From Nisaea sp. (GTDB lineage: Bacteria > Pseudomonadota > Alphaproteobacteria > Thalassobaculales > Thalassobaculaceae), in the NCBI RefSeq assembly GCF_034670185.1, contig NZ_JAXMNY010000003.1:124001-188000 (forward strand): a DNA stretch of 64,000 nucleotides, given 5' to 3'. Every line of letters starts with the position of its first letter. Within the stretch, counting starts at the first letter, position 1. Both the position numbers and the translations under genes were made by a program. Of the stretch, positions 18,253-26,561 are shown piece after piece. The notes below the pieces were generated by a model. That model ran no database searches. It had not been told where the DNA came from and saw only the letters and a program-made list of their open reading frames with translations.

Positions 18253-19176
18253 GTGGACTGGGGACTTTTTACAATTCAGATGCTGAACGGGGTGCAGCTT
18301 GGCGTGCTCCTGTTTCTGCTCGCTGCGGGCCTGACGCTGGTCTTCGGCATCATGGACTTCGTGAATCTGGCGCATGGCTCGCTCTACATGATGGGGGCGT
18401 ATTTCTGCGCCACCCTGGTGCAGGTCACGGACTCCTTCGTTCTCGGCGTCATTCTGGCGCTACCGCTGACCGCCTTGCTGGGCTGGCTTGTCGAGCTGAT
18501 CGTCGTCAGGGCGCTTTACACGCATGATCATCTGGATCACGTGCTGGCGACCTTCGGGTTGATCCTCTGCTTCGATACGGCCGTTGATTTCATCTGGGGG
18601 CCGACCGGCATGGCCATCCCGCTGCCGGAAATTCTCGACAGCCATATCGACCTTATGGGTGGCCATACATTCCCGGTGTTCCGGATCCTGATCATCTGCA
18701 CGGGGCTTGCCGTCGCGGGTTTCCTTTATGTCATGGTGGTGCATACCCGGATCGGCATGCTGATCCGCGCCGGTGCCTCGAACCGGACCATGGTGATGGC
18801 GCTTGGGGTCGATATCGGCAAACTGTTCGCGCTGGTTTTCGCCGTTGGCGCCGCGCTTGCGGGGCTTGCCGGTATGCTGATCGCGCCAATCACGGAAGCG
18901 AGTATCGGCATGGGGAACGAGATCATCATCGTGGCCTTTGTCGTCATCATCATCGGCGGTATCGGCTCCATCAAAGGCGCCTTTGTTGCCGCAATGCTGG
19001 TCGGCTTGATTGACACGATGGGGCGTTCCTTCCTCGACCAGCTACTGAAACTCTTCATGTCGTCCGAGAGCGCCGAGACATCGGCGCCGGCCTTGTCCGC
19101 CATGGCGATCTATATCCTGATGGCCATGGTGCTGGCCTTCCGGCCGCAGGGCCTGTTCCCGCCGAAGGTGCGCTGA
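18253..19176 (+). CDS. livH: Branched-chain amino-acid ABC transporter permease LivH
   Basis: This 307-residue inner-membrane permease has about eight hydrophobic segments and the LivH hallmark LLAAGLTLVFGIMDFVNLAHGSLYMMGAY at the N-terminus. The cytoplasmic loop reads GIMLIRAGASNRTMVMALGVD-like sequence, and the late motif is VIIIGGIGSIKGAFVAAMLVG. The start is GTG at 18253. It lies second in a five-gene operon, and livM follows after a 3-base gap. It pairs with LivM to form the channel. Confidence 0.94.
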   Translation: MDWGLFTIQMLNGVQLGVLLFLLAAGLTLVFGIMDFVNLAHGSLYMMGAYFCATLVQVTDSFVLGVILALPLTALLGWLVELIVVRALYTHDHLDHVLATFGLILCFDTAVDFIWGPTGMAIPLPEILDSHIDLMGGHTFPVFRILIICTGLAVAGFLYVMVVHTRIGMLIRAGASNRTMVMALGVDIGKLFALVFAVGAALAGLAGMLIAPITEASIGMGNEIIIVAFVVIIIGGIGSIKGAFVAAMLVGLIDTMGRSFLDQLLKLFMSSESAETSAPALSAMAIYILMAMVLAFRPQGLFPPKVR

Positions 19177-19179
19177 CCC

Positions 19180-20154
19180 ATGACATTGCTGTTCAGAACG
19201 GGCCTTCCGGCCTTCGTCATGGTCGCTGGGCTCGGGTTCCTTGCCCTGCTGCCGTTACTTGCCGAATGGGTCGACAACATCTTCCTGATCGATCTGTTCA
19301 TGCGTCTGATGATTCTCAGCATCGCCGCGGTCGGGCTTAACCTGATCCTCGGGTATGGCGGGATGGTCAGCTTCGGCCATGCTGCCTATCTGGTGATTGG
19401 CGCCTATGCCGTCGGTATTCCTGCCTATTACGATGTCTATGACGGCTTTCTGCAGTTCGCCATCGCCATCTTCGCATCGGCGGCAGTCGCTCTCGTCACT
19501 GGCGCCATCGCGCTGCGTACCAAGGGCGTCTATTTCATCATGATCACCATGGCCTTCGCGCAGATGGTGTATTTCACCTTCGTGTCGATCGAGGAATATG
19601 GCGCCGATGACGGCCTGACCATCAACATGCGCAGCGAGTTCGCGGGGCTCCTCGATATCGAGGACAATTTCACCCTCTATTACTTCGTCCTGGTCTCTCT
19701 GATCGCAGTGCTGGGGCTGGTCTACAGGATCGTGCATTCCCGTTTCGGCATGGTGATTTCCGGCGCCAAGGGGAACGAGCGCCGGATGCAGGCCGTCGGG
19801 TTTCCGACCTATCGGTATCGCCTTGTCTGCTACGTGATCTCCGGCGCTATCTGCGGTTATGCCGGGGCGCTGCTCGGTAACTTCACCAACTTCATCACGC
19901 CCGAGATGGGCGATTGGGTGCATTCAGGCGAGCTGATCTTCATGGTCGTGCTCGGTGGCGCGGGGAGCCTGTTCGGGCCAGTGCTTGGGACGGCGGTCTT
20001 TATCCTGTTGGAGGAATATCTCTCCCGCCTGACCCAGTACTGGCACTTTCCATTCGGCGCGATGCTGATCCTGGTGGTGATCTTCACCCGTGGGGGCATC
20101 AACGGAATGTTCCGCTGGATCGGTATGAAATCCGGTATCGGAGGACGGTCATGA
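19180..20154 (+). CDS. livM: Branched-chain amino-acid ABC transporter permease LivM
   Basis: This 324-residue partner permease has the LivM signature GLNLILGYGGMVSFGHAAYLVIGAYA near residues 48-73. Many membrane helices follow, as does the conserved end GSLFGPVLGTAVFILLEEYLS. The start is ATG at 19180, three bases after the livH stop. Its stop codon overlaps the ATG of the ATPase gene (ATGA), so translation is probably coupled. Confidence 0.94.
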   Translation: MTLLFRTGLPAFVMVAGLGFLALLPLLAEWVDNIFLIDLFMRLMILSIAAVGLNLILGYGGMVSFGHAAYLVIGAYAVGIPAYYDVYDGFLQFAIAIFASAAVALVTGAIALRTKGVYFIMITMAFAQMVYFTFVSIEEYGADDGLTINMRSEFAGLLDIEDNFTLYYFVLVSLIAVLGLVYRIVHSRFGMVISGAKGNERRMQAVGFPTYRYRLVCYVISGAICGYAGALLGNFTNFITPEMGDWVHSGELIFMVVLGGAGSLFGPVLGTAVFILLEEYLSRLTQYWHFPFGAMLILVVIFTRGGINGMFRWIGMKSGIGGRS

Positions 20155-20903
20155 GCGGCGCGTTTCTCGAGGTTCGGAACCTCTACAAGAGTTATGGCGG
20201 GATCGCCGCGACGGATCATGTCGACCTCGATGTCCGCAAGTCCGAGCTGCATGCGATCATCGGCCCGAACGGCGCCGGCAAGACCACGCTGATCTCCCAG
20301 CTTTCGGGCGAGATCGATCCGGACGGCGGGACGATCCGCTTCGACGGTCGCGACATGACGCGCACACCTGCTTACAAGCGCTCGTTGCTCGGTCTTGCCC
20401 GGTCTTTTCAGATCACCAGCCTGATGCTGGACATGACAGTGCTTGAGAACGTCTCACTCGCGGTTCAGGCCCATGCCGGACACTCGTTCCGGTTCTGGCG
20501 GGCGGCCCGTAAGGATCCGGCTCTGACGGAGCCTGCGATGGCCGCGCTTCGGGCTGTCGGGCTTCAGGATCGAGCCAATGACGTTGCTCAGGCCATGTCT
20601 CACGGTGAGCATCGCCAGCTTGAGATTGCCATGGCCCTGGCGACAAAACCGGTCCTGCTGCTGCTCGACGAGCCGATGGCGGGGATGGGGGTGGAGGAAT
20701 CCAAGCGCATGGTAGAGATCCTGCGCAGTCTGAAAGGCGAAAAGACCATGCTCCTGATCGAGCACGATATGGACGCGGTCTTCGCATTGGCGGACCGGAT
20801 TTCGGTATTGGTCTACGGTCGCGTCATCGCGACCGGGACACCCGAGGAGATTCGCGGTGACGAGGCCGTGCGCCGGGCCTATCTCGGCGACGAGGTGGCG
20901 TGA
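20151..20903 (+). CDS. livG: Branched-chain amino-acid ABC transporter ATPase LivG
   Basis: This 250-residue ATPase has Walker A GPNGAGKTT, a Q-loop region LARSFQITSLML, signature-like AMSHGEHRQLEIAMAL, Walker B VLLLLDEPMAGMG, and the switch His in IEHDMDAVF. The signature reads SHGEH where most ABC ATPases have SGGQ, which is normal for LivG. The ATG at 20151 is preceded by GGAGGAC and overlaps the livM stop. A longer in-frame extension upstream lies inside livM and is not credible as a start. It forms a heterodimer with LivF. Confidence 0.94.
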   Translation: MSGAFLEVRNLYKSYGGIAATDHVDLDVRKSELHAIIGPNGAGKTTLISQLSGEIDPDGGTIRFDGRDMTRTPAYKRSLLGLARSFQITSLMLDMTVLENVSLAVQAHAGHSFRFWRAARKDPALTEPAMAALRAVGLQDRANDVAQAMSHGEHRQLEIAMALATKPVLLLLDEPMAGMGVEESKRMVEILRSLKGEKTMLLIEHDMDAVFALADRISVLVYGRVIATGTPEEIRGDEAVRRAYLGDEVA

Positions 20904-21604
20904 TGCTGAGAGTAGAACAGATCGAGACATTCTACGGCGCCAGCCAGGCCCTGTTCGGAATGAGTTTGAAAATCGGCTCGAACGAGGTCGTAACGCTGAT
21001 GGGGCGGAACGGCATGGGCAAGACCACGACTGTGAACTCGATCATGGGCATCGTTCGCCCTTCGTCAGGCCGTATCGTCTTCGAGGCGGACGACATCACC
21101 AGGGCACCGGCATACCGGATCGCCCGCTACGGCATCGGGCTGGTGCCGGAAGGCCGCCAGGTTTTCCCGAATCTCAGTGTGCGCGAGAACCTTGTGGCGA
21201 CCGCGGCGAACCGCTTCAATTCCCGTGACCCTTGGACCGTCGAGAGCGTGCTTGCCATGTTCCCGGAACTGGAAGTCCGGATGACGTCGATGGCTAATCT
21301 TCTGTCTGGCGGCGAGCAGCAGATGCTCGCCATCGGCCGGGCGCTGATGACCAACCCGAAGCTTCTGATCCTGGACGAAGCGACCGAGGGCTTGGCCCCG
21401 CTGATCCGTCAGGAGATCTGGCATTGTCTGGAGCGTTTGAAACAGGCGGGCCAGGCGATCCTTGTCATTGACAAGAACATCGATGATTTAAAGCGGATCG
21501 CGGACCGGCATTATGTGGTCGAAAAGGGCCAGGTGGTCTGGACGGGGACGACTGCCGAGCTCGATGAAAATGCGGCGCTGATCCAGGAAAAGCTCGGGGT
21601 TTAA
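20903..21604 (+). CDS. livF: Branched-chain amino-acid ABC transporter ATPase LivF
   Basis: This 233-residue ATPase has Walker A GRNGMGKTT, signature LSGGEQQML, Walker B LLILDEATEGLAP and LVIDKNID in place of the usual His switch region. That is the usual LivF pattern. The start ATG at 20903 overlaps the livG stop (TGATG). It is the last gene of the livKHMGF operon. A dispersed palindromic repeat follows in the gap before the convergent hemA. Confidence 0.94.
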   Translation: MLRVEQIETFYGASQALFGMSLKIGSNEVVTLMGRNGMGKTTTVNSIMGIVRPSSGRIVFEADDITRAPAYRIARYGIGLVPEGRQVFPNLSVRENLVATAANRFNSRDPWTVESVLAMFPELEVRMTSMANLLSGGEQQMLAIGRALMTNPKLLILDEATEGLAPLIRQEIWHCLERLKQAGQAILVIDKNIDDLKRIADRHYVVEKGQVVWTGTTAELDENAALIQEKLGV

Positions 21605-21637
21605 ACAGGCCCTTCAACCATTGTCCCATACTTAGCC

Positions 21638-21721
21638 GTCATCCCGTCGAAAGACGGGACCCAGGGATCATAAAGCTGAGTTCAATGATCATCTGGGTCC
21701 CTGCTCTGCGGCAGGGATGAC
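21638..21721. repeat. Dispersed palindromic repeat, copy 1
   Basis: An 84-bp element begins GTCATCCCGTCGAAAGACGGG and ends CTGCTCTGCGGCAGGGATGAC. Inner complementary parts (GACCCAGGGATCA and TGATCATCTGGGTCC) allow a long folded structure. It lies between the convergent livF and hemA genes. Related copies are at 29928, 34659 and 46873. It is probably a REP/MITE-like intergenic repeat. Confidence 0.75.
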
Positions 21722-21736
21722 GTCATGGGAGGCTCG

Positions 21737-22948
21737 TTACGCGCTCTTCCGGATCCCCGCTTCATTGAACATCGGCACCAGAATATCCACCAGCTCCGCG
21801 ATCATCGCGTCGGTATGGCGCGGCGTTGGCGTGAAGCGCAGGCGCTCCGTTCCCGTGTCCACGGTGGGGTAGTTGATCGCGGTCACGTAGATATTGTGAT
21901 CGTAGAGCAGCCGGTTTGAAAACTCTCGGGCCTTGGCCGCGTCGCCGACCAGTAACGGCACGATATGGCTTTCGGACGGCATGACCGGCAGGCCAGCCGC
22001 GCGGAACGCTTCCTTCAGACGGGCAGCCTGCCGTTGCTGCATCGCTCGTTCCTGGCTGCTTTCCTTCAGGTGCCTGATGCTCGCGGTGGCCGCGGCAGCG
22101 ACCATCGGGGGCAGGGAGGTGGTGAAAATGAAGCCGGGGGCGACGCTGCGGATGTAATCCAGCACGTGGGCCGGACCGGCGAGATAACCGCCATGCACGC
22201 CGATGGCCTTGCCGAGCGTTCCCTCAATCAGGTCAACCTTGTCCAGCACATCGTCCCGCTCGGCGATGCCGGCGCCGCGTGGCCCGTACATGCCGACCGC
22301 ATGGACTTCGTCGAGATAGGTGATCGCGTTGAATTCATGCGCGAGATCGCAGATCTCCTCGATCAGGCCTATATCGCCATCCATTGAATAAACGCTCTCG
22401 AAGGCGACCATCTTGTGGCTTTCGGGATCGGCCGCTTCCAGCAACTCGCGCAGATGCGCGAGGTCGTTATGCCGGAAGATATGTTTGCGGGCTTTGCCCT
22501 TGCGAATGCCCTGAATCATCGAGGCATGGTTCTTCTGGTCGGAGAACACATCCATGTTCGGCGACGCGCTGAGCAGGGTGGAAAGGCTGGCCTCGTTGGC
22601 GATATAGCCGGACGTAAAGAGCAGGGCCGCTTCCTTCCGGTGCCAGTCCGCGAGTTCTTCCTCAAGCGCGACATGATAGTGACTGGTGCCGGAAATGTTG
22701 CGTGTACCGCCGGCGCCGACGCCGGTTTGTTCCACGGCCTCATGCACTGCGCTTCGCAGCACATCGCTCTGCCCCATCGCCAGATAATCGTTCGAACACC
22801 ATACCAGCACCTGTTCCACGTCGCCGTCCCGGTGGTGCTTGTAGTAGGGGAACTTGTCCGCCTGCTTCTCCAGATCGGCGAACACGCGATAGCGGTCCTC
22901 GGCCTTGATCCGGTCCAGCTCGTTGCGGCAGATATCGAAGAGGTTCAC
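21737..22948 (-). CDS. hemA: 5-aminolevulinate synthase
   Basis: This enzyme condenses glycine and succinyl-CoA to 5-aminolevulinate, the first step of heme synthesis by the C4 route of Alphaproteobacteria. The 403-residue PLP enzyme has YKHHRDGDVEQVLVWCSNDYLAMG, the glycine-rich GVGAGGTRNISGTSHYH, the cofactor Asp in ITYLDEVHAVGMYG, and the PLP lysine Lys247 in IEGTLGKAIGVHGGY. The start is GTG at 22946-22948 after GGGAGAGAGG. An FNR-like box sits about 56 bases upstream on the same strand, which would fit oxygen control of heme synthesis. It diverges from leuA. Confidence 0.97.
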   Translation of the reverse strand: MNLFDICRNELDRIKAEDRYRVFADLEKQADKFPYYKHHRDGDVEQVLVWCSNDYLAMGQSDVLRSAVHEAVEQTGVGAGGTRNISGTSHYHVALEEELADWHRKEAALLFTSGYIANEASLSTLLSASPNMDVFSDQKNHASMIQGIRKGKARKHIFRHNDLAHLRELLEAADPESHKMVAFESVYSMDGDIGLIEEICDLAHEFNAITYLDEVHAVGMYGPRGAGIAERDDVLDKVDLIEGTLGKAIGVHGGYLAGPAHVLDYIRSVAPGFIFTTSLPPMVAAAATASIRHLKESSQERAMQQRQAARLKEAFRAAGLPVMPSESHIVPLLVGDAAKAREFSNRLLYDHNIYVTAINYPTVDTGTERLRFTPTPRHTDAMIAELVDILVPMFNEAGIRKSA

Positions 22949-23003
22949 AGCCTCTCTCCCGGTTTTTGCAGCTTAAGTCTCTTGCGTTTTTCGACCAGGA
23001 TTA

Positions 23004-23017
23004 ATGATCCAGGTCAA
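23004..23017 (-). promoter_or_regulatory. FNR/FixK-like box upstream of hemA
   Basis: On the hemA strand the site reads TTGACCTGGATCAT, which matches TTGAT-N4-ATCAA at eight of ten defined positions. It lies 56 bases before the hemA GTG. In other Alphaproteobacteria hemA is controlled by FnrL/FixK proteins through such boxes. The match is by eye only. Confidence 0.5.
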
Positions 23018-23033
23018 ACTGCACGCTCTTAGC

Positions 23034-23062
23034 TTGACTGGTATACCGGATTCTGGCTATTT
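23034..23062 (+). promoter_or_regulatory. Candidate leuA promoter
   Basis: TTGACT at 23034-23039 is followed, after 17 bases, by CTATTT at 23057-23062. Transcription would start at about 23069-23073, right at the ATG of the candidate leader peptide, so the peptide would be translated from a leaderless or nearly leaderless message. The -10 is weak. Confidence 0.45.
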
Positions 23063-23072
23063 TTCGCGCGAT

Positions 23073-23129
23073 ATGTTGACGCACACGCACCTCAGCTTCG
23101 CGCTACGACTTAGGATCCCGGCTCTTTAG
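23073..23129 (+). CDS. Candidate leucine leader peptide of leuA
   Basis: This 18-codon frame encodes MLTHTHLSFALRLRIPAL and ends in TAG. Five of its codons are leucine, written as TTG, CTC, CTA, CTT and CTT, and none is the CTG that dominates this genome. It lies between the leuA promoter candidate and a possible terminator, 213 bases before leuA. The last Leu and stop codons lie in a hairpin (23117-23139). It has no Shine-Dalgarno sequence and may be leaderless, like the S. meliloti trp leader. This is the classical layout of ribosome-mediated attenuation. Confidence 0.5.
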   Translation: MLTHTHLSFALRLRIPAL

Positions 23130-23178
23130 AGAGTCCGGGTCACGTCGCTCGTCTATGCTTGAGCCGTGCTGATGCGTT

Positions 23179-23240
23179 GCCGATGGATCACCATCCCGCC
23201 TCACACAATCGAACAGAGACTCTTCTCCGTCGGCCTTTTT
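23179..23240 (+). terminator. Candidate attenuator terminator before leuA
   Basis: GCCGATGGA at 23179-23187 can pair with TCCGTCGGC at 23226-23234 (9 bp, one G-U), followed by CTTTTT at 23235-23240. The loop is long (38 nt). Upstream, GCTGATGCG at 23168-23176 can pair with the leader-peptide segment CGCACCTCAGC at 23086-23096 with a two-base bulge. The exact anti-terminator is not resolved. Confidence 0.4.
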
Positions 23241-23342
23241 GCAGGCACGGTTCGAAGGACGCGCGCATTCAGGAATAGAATTTGAATGTTGAAAACGGGC
23301 AGGCGCTCACAGGAAAATGCGCCGCCCATGGGAGTTGAAGTG

Positions 23343-25022
23343 ATGAACCACATGCCGATCGAAAAATACCGCGCCTATTCCCGGGTCGATCTGCCGGACC
23401 GGACATGGCCCTCGAAGATCATCGACAAGGCACCGATCTGGTGCAGTGTCGATCTGCGGGACGGTAATCAGGCACTGGTCGATCCGATGGACAGCGCGCG
23501 CAAGCACCGGATGTTCAAGACGCTGGTCGAGATGGGCTTCAAGGAAATCGAAGTCGGCTTCCCGAGCGCGTCAGACACCGATTTCAATTTCGTCCGCGAG
23601 ATCATCGAGGGCGGCCTGATCCCGGATGACGTGACCATCCAGGTGCTGACCCAGGCCCGCGAGCATCTGATTGAACGGACCATCGAAAGCCTGATGGGCG
23701 CCAAGAGCGCTATCGTCCATCTCTACAACTCGACCTCGGAGCTGCAGCGCCGGGTTGTGTTCAATGAGGACCAGGCAGGAGTCAAGAAGATCGCCGTCGA
23801 AGGCGCGACCATGGTCAAGGAGCGGCTCGCCCGCCTGGAAGAGGCCGGCACCCGGGTGCGCCTGCAATATTCTCCGGAAAGCTTCACCGGCACCGAGCTG
23901 GAATACGCGCTGGAAGTTTGCGAAGCGGTGATGGATGTCTGGCAGCCGACGCCGGAGAACCCGGTGATCATCAACCTGCCCTCGACGGTCGAGATGTCGA
24001 CCCCGAACATTTATGCCGATCAGATCGAGTGGATGCATCGGCACTTCACCCGCCGGGATTCAATTATCCTCTGCGTCCATCCGCACAACGACCGGGGAAC
24101 CGGGGTTGCCGCTACGGAAATGGCGATCATGGCCGGTGCCGACCGTGTCGAAGGCACCCTGTTCGGTAACGGCGAGCGGACCGGCAACGTCGATCTGATT
24201 ACTCTCGGCCTGAATCTCTTCACCCAGGGCATCGACCCGGAGCTGGATTTCTCCGACATCAACGGCCTGATGGAGACAGCGGAATATTGCAACCAGTTGC
24301 CGATCCATCCTCGCCACCCTTATGCGGGCGAGTTGGTGCACACGGCCTTCTCCGGCTCGCACCAGGATGCGATCAACAAGGGCATGCAGGCGATCCGAAA
24401 GGCGAACGATCCGCATTGGGAAGTGCCCTACCTGCCGATCGACCCGCAGGATATTGGCCGTGATTACGAGGCCATCATCCGGGTCAACAGCCAGTCTGGT
24501 AAAGGCGGGGTTGCCTACCTGCTCGAAACCGACCACGCGATCAAGCTGCCGAAGCCGGCACAGGCCCAGTTCAGCCAGGCGATCCAGAAGATCACCGATG
24601 CAACCGGCAAGGAGATCGACAGCGAGACTATCTGGTCGACCTTCGATGCGGAATTTATCCATCAGCCGGACGCGCCTTTCAGCCTGGTGTCCTTCAAGTC
24701 CAGATCGCTGGAAGGCTCGAACGAGCGCGAGCACATCACGGCGGTGGTAAAGCATGAGGGCAAGGATCATGTGGTCGAGGCCGAAGGCAACGGTCCGATT
24801 TCGGCTTTCGTGAACGGATTGCGCCATGAATTCGGGCTCAATTTCCGGCTGAAGGACTATACCGAGCACACGCGCTCGGTCGGCTCGCGGGCCGAGGCGG
24901 CCGCTTATATCGAGCTCAATGTGCCGGATGCGAACGGCCGCAGTGTGTTCGGGGTTGGTATCGATACCTCGATCACCATGGCCCCGATCCGGGCTGTGAT
25001 GAGCGCGGTCAACCGCATCTAG
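23343..25022 (+). CDS. leuA: 2-isopropylmalate synthase
   Basis: LeuA condenses acetyl-CoA with 2-ketoisovalerate, the committed step of leucine synthesis. The product is about 559 residues from ATG 23343, chosen for the GGGAG eight bases upstream; an ATG at 23286 is possible. It belongs to the long LeuA type with N-terminal KYRAYSRVDLPDRTWPS, catalytic WCSVDLRDGNQALVDPM, metal ligands in CVHPHNDRGTG, and a C-terminal allosteric leucine-binding domain (from about residue 430, ending APIRAVMSAVNRI). It is preceded by a candidate leucine attenuator. Its stop overlaps the convergent transporter gene by 4 bases. Confidence 0.95.
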   Translation: MNHMPIEKYRAYSRVDLPDRTWPSKIIDKAPIWCSVDLRDGNQALVDPMDSARKHRMFKTLVEMGFKEIEVGFPSASDTDFNFVREIIEGGLIPDDVTIQVLTQAREHLIERTIESLMGAKSAIVHLYNSTSELQRRVVFNEDQAGVKKIAVEGATMVKERLARLEEAGTRVRLQYSPESFTGTELEYALEVCEAVMDVWQPTPENPVIINLPSTVEMSTPNIYADQIEWMHRHFTRRDSIILCVHPHNDRGTGVAATEMAIMAGADRVEGTLFGNGERTGNVDLITLGLNLFTQGIDPELDFSDINGLMETAEYCNQLPIHPRHPYAGELVHTAFSGSHQDAINKGMQAIRKANDPHWEVPYLPIDPQDIGRDYEAIIRVNSQSGKGGVAYLLETDHAIKLPKPAQAQFSQAIQKITDATGKEIDSETIWSTFDAEFIHQPDAPFSLVSFKSRSLEGSNEREHITAVVKHEGKDHVVEAEGNGPISAFVNGLRHEFGLNFRLKDYTEHTRSVGSRAEAAAYIELNVPDANGRSVFGVGIDTSITMAPIRAVMSAVNRI

Positions 25023-26413
25023 AAGAGCTGCAACAACACCCAGCCGAGCGCGGTCAGGACAACGACCGCGCCGGCATTCATCCAGATCCCGGCGCGGACC
25101 ATGTCCGCGACACGCAGCCCGCCGGCGCCGAAAACGATGGCGTTCGGCGGCGTTGCCACCGGCATCATGAAGGCGCAGCTCGCGGCCAGGGTCACCGGAG
25201 CGAGCAGGGCGAACAGGGGCAGCCCGAGCGCTTGGGCCAGCCCGGCCATGATCGGCAGGAAAGCAGCCGCTGATGCGGTGTTGCTTGCCAGCTCCGTTGT
25301 CAGCAGAACCGTGAGAACTGAAAGCCCTGTCGCCGCGGCAGCGGGCAGGTCCCCGGTTATATCCGACAGAGAAGCGGCTAGTGTCGCGGCCAGGCCGGTT
25401 TCGGTGAGGGCCGAGGCGAGCGAGAGACCGCCGCCGAACAGCAGCAGAACGCCCCAGCGGATGCCGCGTGCTTCCTCCCAGGTCAGCAGCGGACGGCGTT
25501 CTTCTCCCGAGGGAATTGCGAACAGGACAAGACCGGCGGAGAGCGCGATCGCGGTATCGCTGAGCGCCGGAAAATAGACAGCGATGGCTGGTCGGAAAAC
25601 CCATGCCAGCGCTGTCAGGGTCAGGATGACGAGCATGCGCTTCTCCCGGACTGTCATTGGTCCCGGCGGCGAAGGCATAGCCTCCGCTTCAAGCTGCTCG
25701 ACCGTGCCGAAGGCAAGCCGGCTCAGGACTAGCCAGGCCAGCGCAAGCAGCAGGAAACTGACTGGAAGGCCGACCAGCATCCATTCCCCGAATCCGAGCG
25801 CCTGGCCATGTGCCTGATCGAGATAGGCGGCAAGCATCGCGTTCGGCGGGGTACCGATAAGGGTTGCGACACCGCCGATGGAGCAGCCGTAGGCCACAGC
25901 CAGGAGCAGTGCCTTCTGGCATCGTGGCGGCGCCCCGGTGAGAACTGCCTGGGCGACGGGCAGCAGCATGATCGCGCTGGCCGTGTTGCTGATCCACATC
26001 GAGGGCAGGGCTCCAGCCAGGAGAAACCCGGCGATAAGCCGGCTGCTTCCGGTCCCGGTCAGCCGCAGGATGGTGAAGGAGAGCCGCTTGTGAAGCCCCG
26101 AGCCGGAGATTGCCGCGCCGAGCAGAAAGCCCCCGAGAAACAGGAACAGCAGCGGATGCGCGTACGGCGCGGCCGCCTCTTTCGCACCCGTGACCCCGAG
26201 CAAGGGGAAGAGCAGAGCGGGCAGAAGGGCTGTCGCGGGCAACGGCAATGCCTCGCCGATCCACCAGACCGCCATCAGGACAGCGACGGCCATGGCGTGC
26301 CACCCGGCGGGACTGAAAGCCGCCGGCGGGTCTGCCAGCAGCATGATGCAAAAAAGAACGAGGCCTGCCAGAAGCGGCACTTTTCGCACAACCGGTGTCC
26401 CGTAATTTTCCAT
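25019..26413 (-). CDS. SLC13/DASS family anion symporter
   Basis: This is an inner-membrane carrier of about 464 residues with 11-12 hydrophobic segments. The family motif GEALPLPATALLPALLFPLLGV comes early. Two SNT-type sodium-site motifs follow: PSMWISNTASAIMLLPVAQAV in the first half and LTTELASNTASAAAFLPIMAGLA in the second. A late MPVATPPNAIVFGAG is also diagnostic. Family members carry dicarboxylates, sulfate or phosphate with sodium. I chose the ATG at 26413 (MENYGTPVV...); longer in-frame starts exist upstream, and no start has a strong ribosome site. It is convergent with leuA. Confidence 0.9.
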   Translation of the reverse strand: MENYGTPVVRKVPLLAGLVLFCIMLLADPPAAFSPAGWHAMAVAVLMAVWWIGEALPLPATALLPALLFPLLGVTGAKEAAAPYAHPLLFLFLGGFLLGAAISGSGLHKRLSFTILRLTGTGSSRLIAGFLLAGALPSMWISNTASAIMLLPVAQAVLTGAPPRCQKALLLAVAYGCSIGGVATLIGTPPNAMLAAYLDQAHGQALGFGEWMLVGLPVSFLLLALAWLVLSRLAFGTVEQLEAEAMPSPPGPMTVREKRMLVILTLTALAWVFRPAIAVYFPALSDTAIALSAGLVLFAIPSGEERRPLLTWEEARGIRWGVLLLFGGGLSLASALTETGLAATLAASLSDITGDLPAAAATGLSVLTVLLTTELASNTASAAAFLPIMAGLAQALGLPLFALLAPVTLAASCAFMMPVATPPNAIVFGAGGLRVADMVRAGIWMNAGAVVVLTALGWVLLQLF

Positions 26414-26561
26414 GCGATCAAAGCTCTGTCCGTGGGCCCGGCGCATCATAGCCATTATGGGGCGGTGCCGTCCCTCTCTTCGGTGCGGCACCCGGACGTG
26501 TCGATTTGCGTTCTGGACACGATGGTGATCTGTCGCCCTAAGATGTCCTTTGTCGAAATCA

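Noticed and set aside
24060..25604. 514-codon minus-strand frame across leuA and the SLC13 gene
   Set aside because: It crosses two confident genes in other frames and shows no domain pattern.
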